A DNA stretch of 53,958 nt from Cruorifilaria tuberocauda (lineage: Eukaryota > Nematoda > Chromadorea > Rhabditida > Onchocercidae), in assembly GCA_013365365.1 (NCBI GenBank), contig JABVXU010000371.1:1-53958 (forward strand), read 5' to 3'. A model generated the notes under the pieces. It was given only the letters and a program-made list of their open reading frames with translations. It ran no database searches and was not told the origin of the DNA. The first letter of the stretch is position 1; every line of letters begins with the position of its first letter. A program made the position numbers and the translations under genes. Positions 20,688 to 33,600 of this stretch are shown here, one piece after another.

Positions 20688-23280
20688 CTAATTTTTCTGA
20701 ACATCCCGTTTTCGATTCATCACAACTTTTTCCAAAAAATATTCGCCAGCCTGAAACGAAGTAAAGTACATTTTTACAACCCGCACAGATCATTAATTTT
20801 GATATAGTTAAAATGTACTGGTGAATGTTAAACTGTGATGGAATTTTAATAAATCTTAGGTTATACTACAATCTTTCACTGGCACATAACTGAGAGAGTT
20901 TAAAATTCAGAACACTAAATATATAAAATATAAATATATTAATTACTCTGTAAGATGATCGAACGAGAGGACCACTTGCCGTATATAAAAATCCCATTTT
21001 ATCTCCTACTTCACGCCATTTATCGAATTTTTCTGGAGTAATCCACTCTTTTACTAATAAATGTCTTTTAGTAGGCTGCATATACTGCCCGAATGTAAGT
21101 GCATCTACACCTGGAAATTAAAAATGAATTAATATTCTTATACGCTGTGGTTTCTTCTAAATATAGGATATATAGACATACTTGTTTCGTTCACAATTCA
21201 TTCCTTTAGGAAATTTTTACCAACCGTTCACTTATTTCTATAGATATAAAACCAAAGAGGAATTTTTCATAATGTCTTGAAGAACATATAAAATATGACA
21301 CTTAAAATATATTCTCGTCTATAATGTATGCCGCGTGTTTGAAGAAACTTAGTACCCCGAATTATGCAGCTTTCATCATAACAGACAAAAGTTAAAGGGC
21401 AGAATGACCTTTATTTGGTATATAAGTTGAGAAAAAACAATTCTAACCGATTCTACGTAAGTCATATAATGTTGTCAAAACTTCTTCATCTGTCTCGCCC
21501 AAACCAAGCATTAACGAAGTTTTTGTGACAATATCTGCACGAAACTGCAAATTCACATAATCGAAAATGTTTATTTGAAGAAGGAACGCTGAATGCAGGA
21601 AAAATAATCGGAAAAATCATAATTTTCGAAAAATTACTTTCTTCGCATGTTCCAGAACTTTCAATGATTGATCATAGGTAGCTCTTGGATCTCGTACCCA
21701 TGGTGTCAACCTTCTCACAGTTTCCATATTATGAGCATAAACATCTAATCCTGAAGAAGCAATCGTTTTGACAGAATTTAATGAACCACGGAAATCGGGT
21801 ACGAGACATTCTACTAGTATTTCTGGACATTCCTTTTTCAAATGTTGCACGGTTGCTGCTATATGCGATGCACCACCATCTTCAATGTCATCTCTGGAAT
21901 TCAATTTTATTAAAACTAGAATTCGAGTTGAAATAATATCCTATAGTTAATGGAAACTTACAAATCAAAATATGAAGGATCATCAATCACGAACCTATCA
22001 ACAGATGTGAGTACAACATAGTTGATTCCCCAATCCGCAACAGCTTTAGCCGTATTTATTGGCTCTTCGGGATTAAGCGGAAGAGGATTACGTGATGTCT
22101 TGACAGAACAAAATCTAAAAAACGATGGAAGCATAAGCATCTGCTTATATAGAAATGATTCATTCAATTCGTATTTTAGTTTCAATAACTTAAGAAAGAG
22201 GAAAATCATGGAATGCCTGTGCTGTAAAATCTAGTATCTCTTCTGAGCAAATCATTACTATCACTGCTAAAACGAAGATCACTGAACGGCTTGTGACATG
22301 CACCGCGCTCAAATACACAACTGCCTCTGATGGAAAATTCTGAAAGAAAATAATAATTAACTAACTTGCATCCTCTGGTACATGTATCACCCATTAACAT
22401 GATGGTTGCAGTGGATGGCACATTCTTCGAACCACTCCAGCATTCTTCAATGTTAGGACATCGAGCTTCCTCGCAAACCTAGAAATTCTTAAAATTCAAC
22501 TTGATTATCCTGCTATCGTAGAAGCCTTAAATATTTTATAAATGAAAATAAGACGACAATAACATCGCTTAAAGTTTGGGACAAATCTTATAATAGAAAT
22601 TGCTCAAATCTGGCAAATCAGATAGAGTAATCTGATGTATAGCGAGCATTTTCAAAGATTCACTGAAGTTGAATCCTCTCCAAGGGAAGTTTGGTGATTC
22701 GATAAAAATTACGCGTTTGTAAAAGTTAAAACAAATTGAAATGATAAAACAAATTCACAAGGGAACGAAAATATAAGTAGAGAAAATTCCATTGCATACC
22801 GTTGCAAGTTTTAATTTCTTCACTTGTTTCTTCAGATGCGTAAAATTTGCATTATCCATGGAAGGTATGCTACGTTTTAACCATGGTGGTAAACGCAATC
22901 TTTTAGCATTAGCTTCTAATTTCATTTGTATTCCATACCTTTCCACAGCATCATTCGAATTTTCTGAACAAAAGTTATGGTGAATTTCCTTAGAAAACAT
23001 AAAATACATTATCTCTGATAAAAAAAAATAATGAAAGCAATGCATACAATGCAATTCATTTACGAGCTACATCTTTTCAGATACCTAACATAATGTTACT
23101 AATATAATCCATTTCCAATATGATATTAGTAAGATGATCCATGCATCTCAGAAATACTAAAAAAAGTTCAAAAAAATTATCACCTGTTTCAATAAAGTCT
23201 TGTAATGAAGGACCATCCGGAAGTGCCACACGTTTAGAAGAAAATGGAACCCGTAATATTTTTGTCATAGAAGCGATCAT
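20688..23280 (-). CDS. LIAS: Lipoyl synthase, mitochondrial radical-SAM enzyme
   Basis: LIAS inserts two sulfur atoms into octanoyl groups on lipoyl domains (pyruvate and 2-oxoglutarate dehydrogenases, glycine cleavage H protein) in mitochondria. Minus-strand exons: 23280-23184, 22963-22800, 22478-22366, 22114-21995, 21893-21638, 21544-21448, 21110-20947 and 20750-20688 (stop TAG). All phases agree; 357 residues, against about 372 in human. The auxiliary cluster is C89-x4-C94-x5-C100 in V-C-E-E-A-R-C-P-N. The radical-SAM cluster is C120-x3-C124-x2-C127 in C-T-R-G-C-K-F-C. The C-terminal R-S-S-Y near residues 333-336 supplies the serine ligand. Other matches: [27 protein letters not shown] and Q-Y-M-Q-P-T-K-R-H. 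The N-terminus has several basic and few acidic residues before residue 20, as in a mitochondrial presequence. Met5 is an alternative start. Confidence 0.94.
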
Positions 23281-26200
23281 AATTCTCTAATAAAGAATTA
23301 TTAAATATTATTAAATAATTACAAATAAAAAAATACAAAGCTAATAAAGAAATTAAAACGATAAGTTGCGCAGCTTCACTATGCTCTTAAGTTATTTTCC
23401 AAAATTCTTCTAAATTCATCATCTGATTTTGATTAAAGTACTATAACTTCAGTCTAATTAGCTGAATCTTCTCGAGTTATTTCATTTTTAAAATTACTTT
23501 AAGAACTAAATTTTTGCCTGTAATACTCTTCTCTGAAATCCAATTTGTTTGCCTAATTCTTAAATTATATCAAAATTAAGTTGTAGTTTGGCGATTTTAA
23601 CTCTAAATTATCCCAAAAATCATCCCATCACTTACAAAATACATAATTTACTTACGTACAAAATCCATGTAGCAATCTGAATATGAACCTGAACCGGATG
23701 AAGGTCATTATATTTTCTCTTACCTCGAAGGTTAACCGAATTTTAATTGCTTTAATTGGTTTACGTCTAGCAATTGCTTGTGATTAGTATTTTTCATAAA
23801 GTATGCAAATTCGGATTTCAGTAATGACTTCTCTACTTTCTACTTTTTTCCTCTTCAACAAAAAATCCAATTTTACTTTTATCTTAATAACTACATTGAT
23901 AGAATAAAGGTTATAGTTTATCTCATCCTTTTTATTGCTCTCTGTTTTATACTTTCAATCTGTTTGATACTTAAAATTATTATTACTCTCTGATACTCCT
24001 TGTTTTGCGTCATACTGCAAATGACATTACTACCACTCTTATCATTATTTTCCGACACAGCTCTTTGCTGCATTATTATGTTAATTTTCAGTGGCTAACG
24101 ATATGTCAAGTGATAGCGAAATAAAGTCTTAGATAATTACTAAGAAGTTATTAACCAATTAAGTGAGTTTCCAATTATCAAATGATTGTAGAAGACTTAT
24201 CAATTAATCAGGAAAGTTTTCAGTTACTGAGAGAGTATTAAGAAATTGCTAACTAATCAAGTTATAATTTTTAAATGCTAAGTAATATTGATTTGTGTTG
24301 CTTGTAATTTCATTATCAGGAAGTCATTACTGTTAGGTAATTATTTAACATTTTGATACAATATACTTTTTTTTAAGTATTTTTTTTCTTTAACAGAAAA
24401 TATAACACGCAGTAGCGAAATATACTTATGTGATGTTATCATCAAGACAAGATAATGTTATCTCCAAGTTATTGTTCTTTTTTTTTCTCTCTTTCATTTT
24501 TTGATTTAAAGCTTGAAGAACTGCTCTTTTACTCTTTCTTTTTTGTTAATCATTAGCAGAAAATTTAGGATGAGAATTAATCATTATAAGTTTCCTCGAA
24601 GTTCTCGAAATTGACAAGTTAAACTTTGCTTATTTTCTTGCAAGTAAAATATTTGCTGAAATTAAAAGTAGGGAATAATAATAGGGAAGAGAAACGTATT
24701 ATTATTATCATGAAAAAGCTGATAAATCCAACTAAAGTTTTGTGATAGTTTTAAGGTTTATTTTTATGCATTAACCAATGATTTTCATGAATTATACCGA
24801 GCATTTGTTATGAAAAAGTTTTAATGGATACAACAAAGTTGTTATTGAGTTATCAAATTATCGATTGCTAAATTAGTGACTAAGTTGAAGGCTTATCATT
24901 ATTATACAATTTCTGAAGTACATTATTTTGCTCTTATTTTAGATTGAAATTTAGCTTGTCGCGTATTCGATAATAATCCAATGCATGAAATTTGGCATTT
25001 TGTGGTGATTAATTACTGTTCTTGATTTGAATGCGACTTTTTAAAAATTTTATAAATACGAATGGGATCTCGAAATTGGATCGTGAAGATGCCAATTTTT
25101 TCATTAAGTAATTAGATAAAGATTATCAAATTTGATTTATTACATTCTCATTTTTTTAAGAAATTGATAAAATTTGAATTACTTTTTCAAAAAACTAATA
25201 GTTTTAATGCATTTAAGATTTGGATAAAAGTTGATAAGTCATATTTATCTTTATCCTCAAATAGAAATTTAAATTCAATACATGAAATTTATTAGTTAGT
25301 AACCAATAAAGCAATTTCATATAATTATTACTTTTATATTATTTGAATATGAATAACAAGTTATTTTTATTCTTAGCTTGTTTGAAATATTTTTTTTAAG
25401 AAAGGAAAAAAATTAGCAATCATATAGCATGAATGTGGCAATTCATTTTCTCTTTTGTTTAATGAGCAACTGGAAGGAAAATTAAAAGAAAATAAAGCAA
25501 TATATCAGTATAAGTATGCCATCGATTTTTCTTTTATTTTTGCATGAAATTGTTAAATGCAGTTAGCAACTTTAAGAATTCGTATTATCTTCAGAAAGAA
25601 TGGGAAGATTTAATCTAATTTCTAAATCCACGAAGTCTTAAGGAGGTGATGATAATTATATCATGCACGGTGATGAAAGATCAATCTTCTCTGTAGATTC
25701 TGAATTGGAATACAGGAAAGCATTTCAAGCTATGTTTTTATTTACTTTAGAGACTTTGAGATTCGACGCAAAAAACCTTACGTTAAGTAATGTATTCCAT
25801 TCTAAAAAAATCAATCATTAGTCATGTTTAAAATCAATGCCTTTTTTTGAATCGACAAGTATGAAAGAGAAACGTCCAGAAATGGCGCATATATGAAAGA
25901 AATTTAAAAGTAAATATAGTTTTAAAAAAATATTGGAAATGAGAAGAATGGCGAAGTTACAATAAGGAGTTAGATGTTTATGATTTCCTTATATAATAGC
26001 TAATAATCATAGATTACCTGTAGTGAAACGTTACCCACCCATCATAAGATTATATTGAAATATGAAATAAAATTTGATAGAAACATAAGAACGATGTTAT
26101 CCTTCAGGAAGTGATTGAAATTGCTTTTTAAAATGAATAAAATACTAATAGAAATAATCAAAATGATAACATGAGTTAGTTAAATTGTCGAAGGTGAAGA

Positions 26201-28750
26201 CTGTTAAAGGGGATAATTAAATTTAACTTGAATCTAAAAAATTATGATACGATATTAGATATTGAATTAAGCTTGAAAATGGATTTTAGAAAAGTAATAT
26301 AAAGAAATTTAGGTTAAAATTAAATTTTAAAAATGGATAAGTTTATGGAATCTAGCAGATTATAAAACTGAAAAAAATCAAATAAAAAGAGGAAAAACAG
26401 AGTTCAGCATTAATAGGTTTTGAGCTTGTTCGTTTCTTTATTCATAAGCTTTAAACAGGTATTTTGAAGAATCCTAATGGAATCTCATTTTCAAGTTTGC
26501 ATGTTTACTTTCCTCTTTCATCAACACTGAGATCATACCGGTTTTTCGTTGACTTTCTAATAGAAAGGAAACTGTAACACATGTATTTACTATTTTTTTT
26601 TCACTTATGGAAATCAGGTTCTATTATCATTAGTTCTAATAGTCACACTGTGTTGTGAGAAAAAAAGGAAATTCATATAGCTGCTTACTTTTTTTTCCTA
26701 CATTAGGTAGCTCTCATATCTTTTTCATTTATGTAAATTAAATTCCAAATAGAAGAGGAAAAAATGGAAAATTCTTTTAACACTTTAATGAATTCTGCAA
26801 TACTCAAACTCATTTGCTTTTTTTAAATTTTTTTTTATTAAATTGTTTTATTTTGCCCTTACTTCGACCTATTTTAATTTCAACTAGTTTTATTCCATTT
26901 CTCATTATTTTAATGAAGTTTTGTAAATTTAATTTGATGAACTAGTAAAACTAATTGATTTATAATACTTTTATCACAGTATCATGGAATAGATCATAGT
27001 TTAAAATGGCTAGTAAAAATATTTTTGTAAAAATACATTTAATAAATACTGATTAAAAATAAATTTAATTGATTTTTCTTTTAATTGTGGTAGTGCTATC
27101 TTTTCGAGTATATAATTATGCATGTATCACATGATACAGTACGCTTTTATGATCAGATAATCCCGATATAACTTATATTACTTTTTTTTTGCATACGCTA
27201 TAATTATTTATTTCGTCGTCATGGCAATAGGATGTAAAATATATCACTTTGGAAACTTTCTATCCTTTTATTTTTTTTTTAATTTTGATGATGTATAAAA
27301 TTGTTTGAGAAAAATTTTTAAATGAAAGGGCAGTAAAGTATTGATATTTTTTTTAAATGATCTTATCATGATTAAGTGTAATATTTGTACAACTGATTTG
27401 AACTGTCTTTATTTAATATAGGACAATGGAATATGATGGGACAATATTTCCTTTCATCCATTTTGTTTTATCATTATTTGTTTTTTTTACTTTTATTAAA
27501 GTTTTAACGATTTTTTTGGCTCTCTTTTCTTCACAAAAAAAAATTTCAACAAAAATGTACGAATGAGAAGAATGTATATGAATCTTTTAGACAATCGTTA
27601 AAAAGATTTAAATGCAACAGTCGTTAGAGCTGTTCAAAGATTTTTTTTTTTAAATTTTCGATATTTTCATCAAATGAAAAAAAGAAGGAAGAAGCGAAAG
27701 AGCAAAGTATAAAGTGAAAATGTTGCTTTCAGGCTAATGTTTGCATGTCTGTGAAGAAAGAGATGAAAATTGGAAGTGATGGATTACCTGATGAAGATCT
27801 TTATTGTGGATATTAAGGATTGATGAAAATTTCACATCCAGGAAAAGTGAAGAGAAAAGTTCGTTGAAAAATGTTTGTTAGATAGTTGATTTATAGGTAA
27901 CGTAAATCAAATGAATAGTAGTAATGTTTCCTATTTTCACGGGTTAAAAATATGAACATAGTGAGATATAATGATAAAAATTTTAAGAATTAATTAATTA
28001 GCATACAAAATGATCGTTTTTTTTTCGCAACATTTCTTTTTCAATTTTTTTTGTTTTATCAAGAGAAGACTTTTTTTCACCCTCTCATCTCTTACTCTCT
28101 TTCTGTAAAAATTAAAATGATGCAAATTACGATGCAATGCAATTTGGAAATTTTCAAAACAGAGAGATAATATTTGTAGGAAATGTGGAAAAGAAGAAAA
28201 GAGAGGGAGAATAGGAGGAAGAGAGAGAAATTTCATAGGTTTATAGGAAAGGGATAATATAATGTTGGCAAATTGGGTGGGTTTTTTTCTTTTCTTTTTT
28301 TTTGGAAAAGTATTTCTAATTTCATTCCCTTACTTCATCGTTTATTACGTTCCCTTCCTCTATTCTCTTTGCTTTTTTTCTTTTTTTCCTTCCTTCAACA
28401 ATAAACAGTAAGCGTAAGTAAGGGCAACAAAAAAAACTTTTTTATAAGTGATAAAGTGATTTTTTAAAGTGTATACGATGGACAATTATTACAGTTATAT
28501 ATCAAATGGATTTAAATAAAAGAAAAAAAGCAAACAATAAGGTAAGGTGTAATTTCCATCTTTATAATTACGATATTTCATTACATGAATGTATTGACAA
28601 TGTAAATAAGTATGTTTACGTAAAAGTGTATAAATGTACGTTGCATGTTAACATACGGATAAACTAAACATTGTAATAATTGAAAGATACTGATGAAAAG
28701 CGTCAAAAATTGATAATTTACATAGGAGAAAGGGAACAGATTAAATGCAA

Positions 28751-28770
28751 ATACATACATACATACATAT
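28751..28770. repeat. (ATAC)n microsatellite
   Basis: About five tandem tetranucleotide units (atac/cata), running into tatatag. It lies just upstream of the larger GT/GTAT repeat tract. Confidence 0.85.
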
Positions 28771-28939
28771 ATAGACAGACACAAACATATGCGAACAGAC
28801 ACGTACACATTCATGCATTATATGTGTATATTAGTGTGGACAAACAGATAGAAGTAGGCAGGTATTTATAACATTTGTGAAGAAGAATCAATAAATGGGA
28901 AAGAAAAATGTGAAATGTTGACAGTTATCGGTGCGTATA

Positions 28940-29145
28940 TTGCGTTTATGTATGTACGTGTGTATCGCATATGGCGTGTATGTGTCTGTATGTTGCGTGT
29001 ATTCTTGTTAATATGAGTGCGCCTTGGGTAGAAGAAATTGATGTGTGTGTATGTATGTATGTGGCGTGTATGTATCTGTACGTTGCATGTGTGTATGTCT
29101 ATTTGTGTTAATAAATGCAGATTGGGTAGGTGAAAAAAATTGGTA
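28940..29145. repeat. Diverged ~100-bp tandem duplication
   Basis: Two adjacent units, about 28940-29040 and 29041-29145, share the same order of words: tatgta, then ggcgtgtatgt, then tctgta, then gttgc, then ttgtta, then ttgggtag, then a purine-rich end with aaattg. They differ by scattered substitutions and small indels. The (GTAT)n/(GT)n tract follows directly. Confidence 0.65.
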
Positions 29146-29165
29146 TGTATGTATGTATGTATGTA

Positions 29166-29252
<87 letters not shown>
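29143..29252. repeat. Compound (GTAT)6-(GT)40 microsatellite
   Basis: (GTAT) units run from 29143 to 29168, then after a gtgc interruption there is an uninterrupted (GT)40 from 29173 to 29252. Long His/Thr or Val/Cys ORFs reading through this tract on both strands are artefacts of the repeat. The tract is likely length-polymorphic. Confidence 0.95.
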
Positions 29253-29257
<5 letters not shown>

Positions 29258-30629
29258 AGCGCATGTATATGTATGCATTTAGTTAAAAGGAAAAGAATGA
29301 AAGGAGAGAAGGAGGAGAATAAATTCATTGCATCAGTATTTGCTAGAGTTTGATGTTCAACTGAAAAGAACAGAATGTTGAAATTTGTTAGGGTGAAGAA
29401 GAGGGGATTTTTGCTGCTTACTTGAAGAAGCATTACTGCAAAGCTGAATTGAAAGCTTCAACGAAGCATCATATAATAATACATTCAACAATTCATCCAC
29501 TTGCTTTTTTTCCCCACCTGATCATTGCATGCGATTACAGTTTGAGTTGTTAAGTAATGAAGAAAGATTGAGTGTGAAGAAGAAGGTGGAAATGTGATAG
29601 ATATAGTAGAAGAATCTATGTGTTGCTTAGTATTAATGTGATTTTAAACATATCCGATTTTTTTTCTTTTTTAAACTAAATGGGCTTTTCAATTTAATAA
29701 ATGAAACAAAAGCTAAAGTTTAAATAATAAACACCAATGATAGTTAATGATTTGTAATATGATGATGATAAATAATAGTATTATCTTAGTGATAAGTGAT
29801 AGAAAGATATGATTAAATTTTCTTTTAATTATCAAAAGAATTAATTGATATATTTTCATTATTGATAATTTAAAGATGAAAAAATTTTGCAACATTACTT
29901 CCCAGTTATCGGTTTTTTTTTCGTTGCTAAATACTGATAAAGTCATATTCAGGAATTATACATATTGTTATTGTTTTTATATTTTACACAATTGAAAAGT
30001 TTCAATGAGATTTTTGGCAACATTTCAAAGAATAGCATCGGCCATTAGCCATCATCGGCCAATCATGTGACTTTCGGAATTTGTTTATCTCCACTTCTCT
30101 TTTTTCCATCTTTTTGCCAACTGCAAAAAGTGTTTTTCATTCGATATTTTGCTATTATGATGAGTAAAATTAACGTACGTACGTAAATGTATATTAGGTC
30201 ATTAATAAAAACTTTTTCATTAGTGAAAAATGAGAAGATATGAAAGAGAGAAAGATGATTGAGGAAGAAGGGAAGAAGTTATTGATGATAGAGAGGATAA
30301 AATTTGTTCATGGTTGGTGATGTATCGAAAGAGAAGAGATATCGGAGGGATTTCTCGTCCTGCATATTCCCAGAATATATTTCAGTGCACGCATATCACA
30401 TTATTTCTCCTCATCATTTTCTCATTTATTTCACTTTTATATAGAATGTTGCTCTCTGTTACATTAACGGTTAATTTTGAACTTACTGATATCGTTATCA
30501 GTGTTAGTCATTTTGGGTCGTATGCGACAGCAATAGCATCGTGATATGTCGTGGTAATGGAAAATGAATTGATAAAAAAATTTCACCATTTCAGTAAAAT
30601 AGCAGCAAACAAGATAGAAGAAAGGAAAA

Positions 30630-33600
30630 ATGTCTGTAACAAGGAAGGAACCATTAGCAATTGAAGAATTGATTGCCAAGAAGAAGGAACTCGAGAAAGC
30701 AGAAACAAAGGTATTTGATCACTTTCATATTTGTTCTAATAATTATCTTTATTTGCTAGTATTATCGCGTTAATGATTGTCAGCAGTCATTATTAAAAAT
30801 TCTATCGGTACGCATGTTTGGAATTTTAGGATTACATTTTTCCAACCTAAATTGAGACGAGAAAGTGCTAATTGATAATTTGATTAGTCACAGAATTTGG
30901 TGTTGTATTAGTTGTCTGTTTCGGTTATGTAGTTAATGCTTAATGATTTCCCAGTTATTATCATTGTATTTACTGAAATTATTTCTAAGTAAATGAAAAT
31001 AGCCCTGTCAATCAATTTTTTGGCCATTAAACTTTTTCAATGGTATTTATTTATATGAATTTGCACATTTCCAGTGGTTATTTGTCATTGTGTTACGAAA
31101 CCGAGAAGGTAGAGATTCCTTATTCTTTGTCATCATTTAGTGTAATTTGTTATCCTTAACCCTGTGGGAACTATTTTTTCGCTGATAACAGCAAGCGTCT
31201 TTTTTTTTGAATGCTTTCGAAAGATAATTCTTAGTTCGGCAACGTTTTTCAAATATCGTAAAATTTTCTCTGTATATTTATAGTAATATAAATCAGAGAA
31301 AGCCGTAAGATCTGTATGTTATGAAGCTCTTATACTATAAATCCAAAGTGGAAAGTAAAGGAAGTGAGAAAAGAAGAGTTATTGCATAATACAGCAAGGA
31401 ATTGGGTATTCTTTGCTCTTTCATATATATCAAAAGATTGATAACTTGATAACTTAACCATAGACATCAAAGTTAAATTACTGTTTGGTAAATGATGAGA
31501 GATGTATGTATGATAGTTTATCCTGGTTGTTAGAATCATTGGTAATGTCAAACATCACTTATTATGATGTTTGAAAGATATATGAGCAAAAAACGAAGAA
31601 AGGATAGATTAAAGAAACGTATTAGCAGTAAGTTACTTTAATTACTTCCTATAGATGAATAATATAAGATTTATTTATTTTCTCTGTTAAATGTTTATTC
31701 ATATGATAGCAAAAATGAAATTAAAAGAATTTAATAAAGTCATTATTATATGCGTTTCATAACTTATTTTCAACAATGTATTCATTTTGAAATACTTCTT
31801 TCGGTACTGTTTTTATCAAACATATCTGCAAGCAGAATGTCATGCAATAAACTTGTCGATTTATATTATTAAATTTTCTATATTATTAAATTTTATAATA
31901 TTATTAAATTATAATAATATTATAAAATTTAATATTATTAAATTATTAAATTTTTAAATTATTAAATATTATTAAATTTTCTTTCTATTATAAATTGAGG
32001 CCAAGCGGCACTTTGAAACTTCGATTTTCTTTTGCGGTCGAATTTTAGTAATGAGGGTTATGAGTTAGATAAAAAATTTTTTTTCAGTGATGTTGTCATT
32101 TGCCTTGTTTTTTTTAATTGCATGTAACTGATTACTGTTATTGAAAGACTATTTAGACTCAAGAAAGTACGCTAATTCGCTTACTCATGAAATTCATGGG
32201 TAATTTAAAAGAAAATATAATTTGTAGCTCACCGATATGTATAACAGATTCCAATTTGTCAGTGAAATTTTCAAATGAGAATAATTGTTTTTGATTTCTC
32301 TTGAAGATTAATAATGTTAGAAAGGGAAGCTTAAAGGTGATGAAATTTTTGGAATGAATTAAGATTGTAGGTATAAATAGTGGATTGTGGTTACTTCTCT
32401 ATAATGCTGGTATTGATATTTTATAGTGTGAATTATAAGGTTTGCAAACTATACGCGAACATTTGACTCAGAATTATTTCCTTATTGTGTATATTTTTGT
32501 ATTTTTTCATGGCTATTACGTGATAGTTTCTGTCAGGTCTTTAACTAGATAAAGTATAGAGAAATCGAAATAAAGTATGATATCGTTTATATGTGAGGTG
32601 GAGGAACGGCAAAAGATCAGACTTTGCAGTTGTTGTTACTAGGAGATGTGTAAATGGTAGAAAAAATGATTTAACAATTGCAATTTCGGCGGAAAAACTG
32701 AGTTGTTCTCTGTTTTATTGCTAATAAAAGTTGCGGAAAGTTCATGCAGAAGTTCCACGAATTTTTAAGATTGTATTTACAACTATGTTACAAATAAAAG
32801 AAGTAAATTGGATACTTAAGGGTGGGCAGGTTTCGAATGTTTGTTCATCAAAAGCGAACTGATCGTTTTCAAACCTTTCTTATCATCGTACCTCTTAATT
32901 TTCTCCTTCAGCAAACATAGGAAATTTCCTACTTTCATTCAATATAAATCCAAATAACCTCGGAAAGTTTGTAATATCAAATATTATTATAATGTGGCCA
33001 TATCGTATAACGTGAATGTTCTAACTGGCCATTGCAGAATTTTATTATATTAGTATCATGTTGTAATACGGATGTCAATCATTATTATGAGGTCAGTATT
33101 TACGGTACTGGAGATCCATGACTATATATGTATGTAGTAATTGTTATTTCATTATCAAGATTTTATTACCTATCACTTGCAGCCGAAATTTTTGACTCGT
33201 GCTGAACGTGAAGCACTCGCATTGAAGAAACGTGAAGAGCAAGTCGCGAAGCAACGAGAAGCTCAAAAGGCACTGCTTGAAAAACGGAAAGCATTTATTC
33301 AGGATGCTAAAAGAACAGGTTTTGTGCTTCTTTTCCCTTACAATTTTTGAAATATCAAACCTCGATCCATTCTTTTTTTTTAAATTGAATATCTCCTTTA
33401 TTCAATTAATGTTTCTACATCTAATCAAATTTTTCGCCTTGTCCGAATGAATTTGCTTCCCTATCTTTCTTAGTTTTTATGTTTTATTTTGTGCTATCAC
33501 TCTGCAGAAAAAGAACGTGATCGAGATCGTGAAAAGGAACGGAAAGATCGCGAACGTGATCGTGAACGTGAACGCGAAAAAGATACAGATCGTGAAAAAG

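Larger units (their letters stand above)
23281..30629. other. Long AT-rich region without a recognised gene (divergent LIAS/DDX23 flank)
   Basis: About 7.3 kb between two divergent start codons. It is AT-rich with many homopolymer T/A runs. I found no exon chain with family similarity on either strand. It contains simple repeats at 28751-28770 and 29143-29252, a diverged tandem repeat around 28940-29145, and a palindromic acgtacgtacgt-like run near 30174. Short open runs at 25663-25821 (52 codons) and 27733-27816 (28 codons after a ctttcag) are unproven. The ends should hold the LIAS and DDX23 promoters. Confidence 0.5.

Noticed and set aside
22206..22365. LIAS intron 3 is open in frame with exon 3 for about 53 codons, suggesting a cassette exon or retained intron
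   Set aside because: Continuing into it breaks the radical-SAM motif before its third cysteine, and splicing from the internal acceptor at 22339 meets a stop within a few codons. Direct joining of 22366 to 22114 restores C-T-R-G-C-K-F-C.
25663..25821. 52-codon plus-strand ORF starting M-H-G-D-E-R-S-I-F-S
   Set aside because: Its composition is reasonable, but an open run of this length is expected several times by chance in 7 kb at this base composition, and there are no supporting signals.
28866..29433. Long minus- and plus-strand ORFs rich in His/Thr or Val/Cys
   Set aside because: They are read-through of the GT/GTAT microsatellite and its flanking repeats, not genes.
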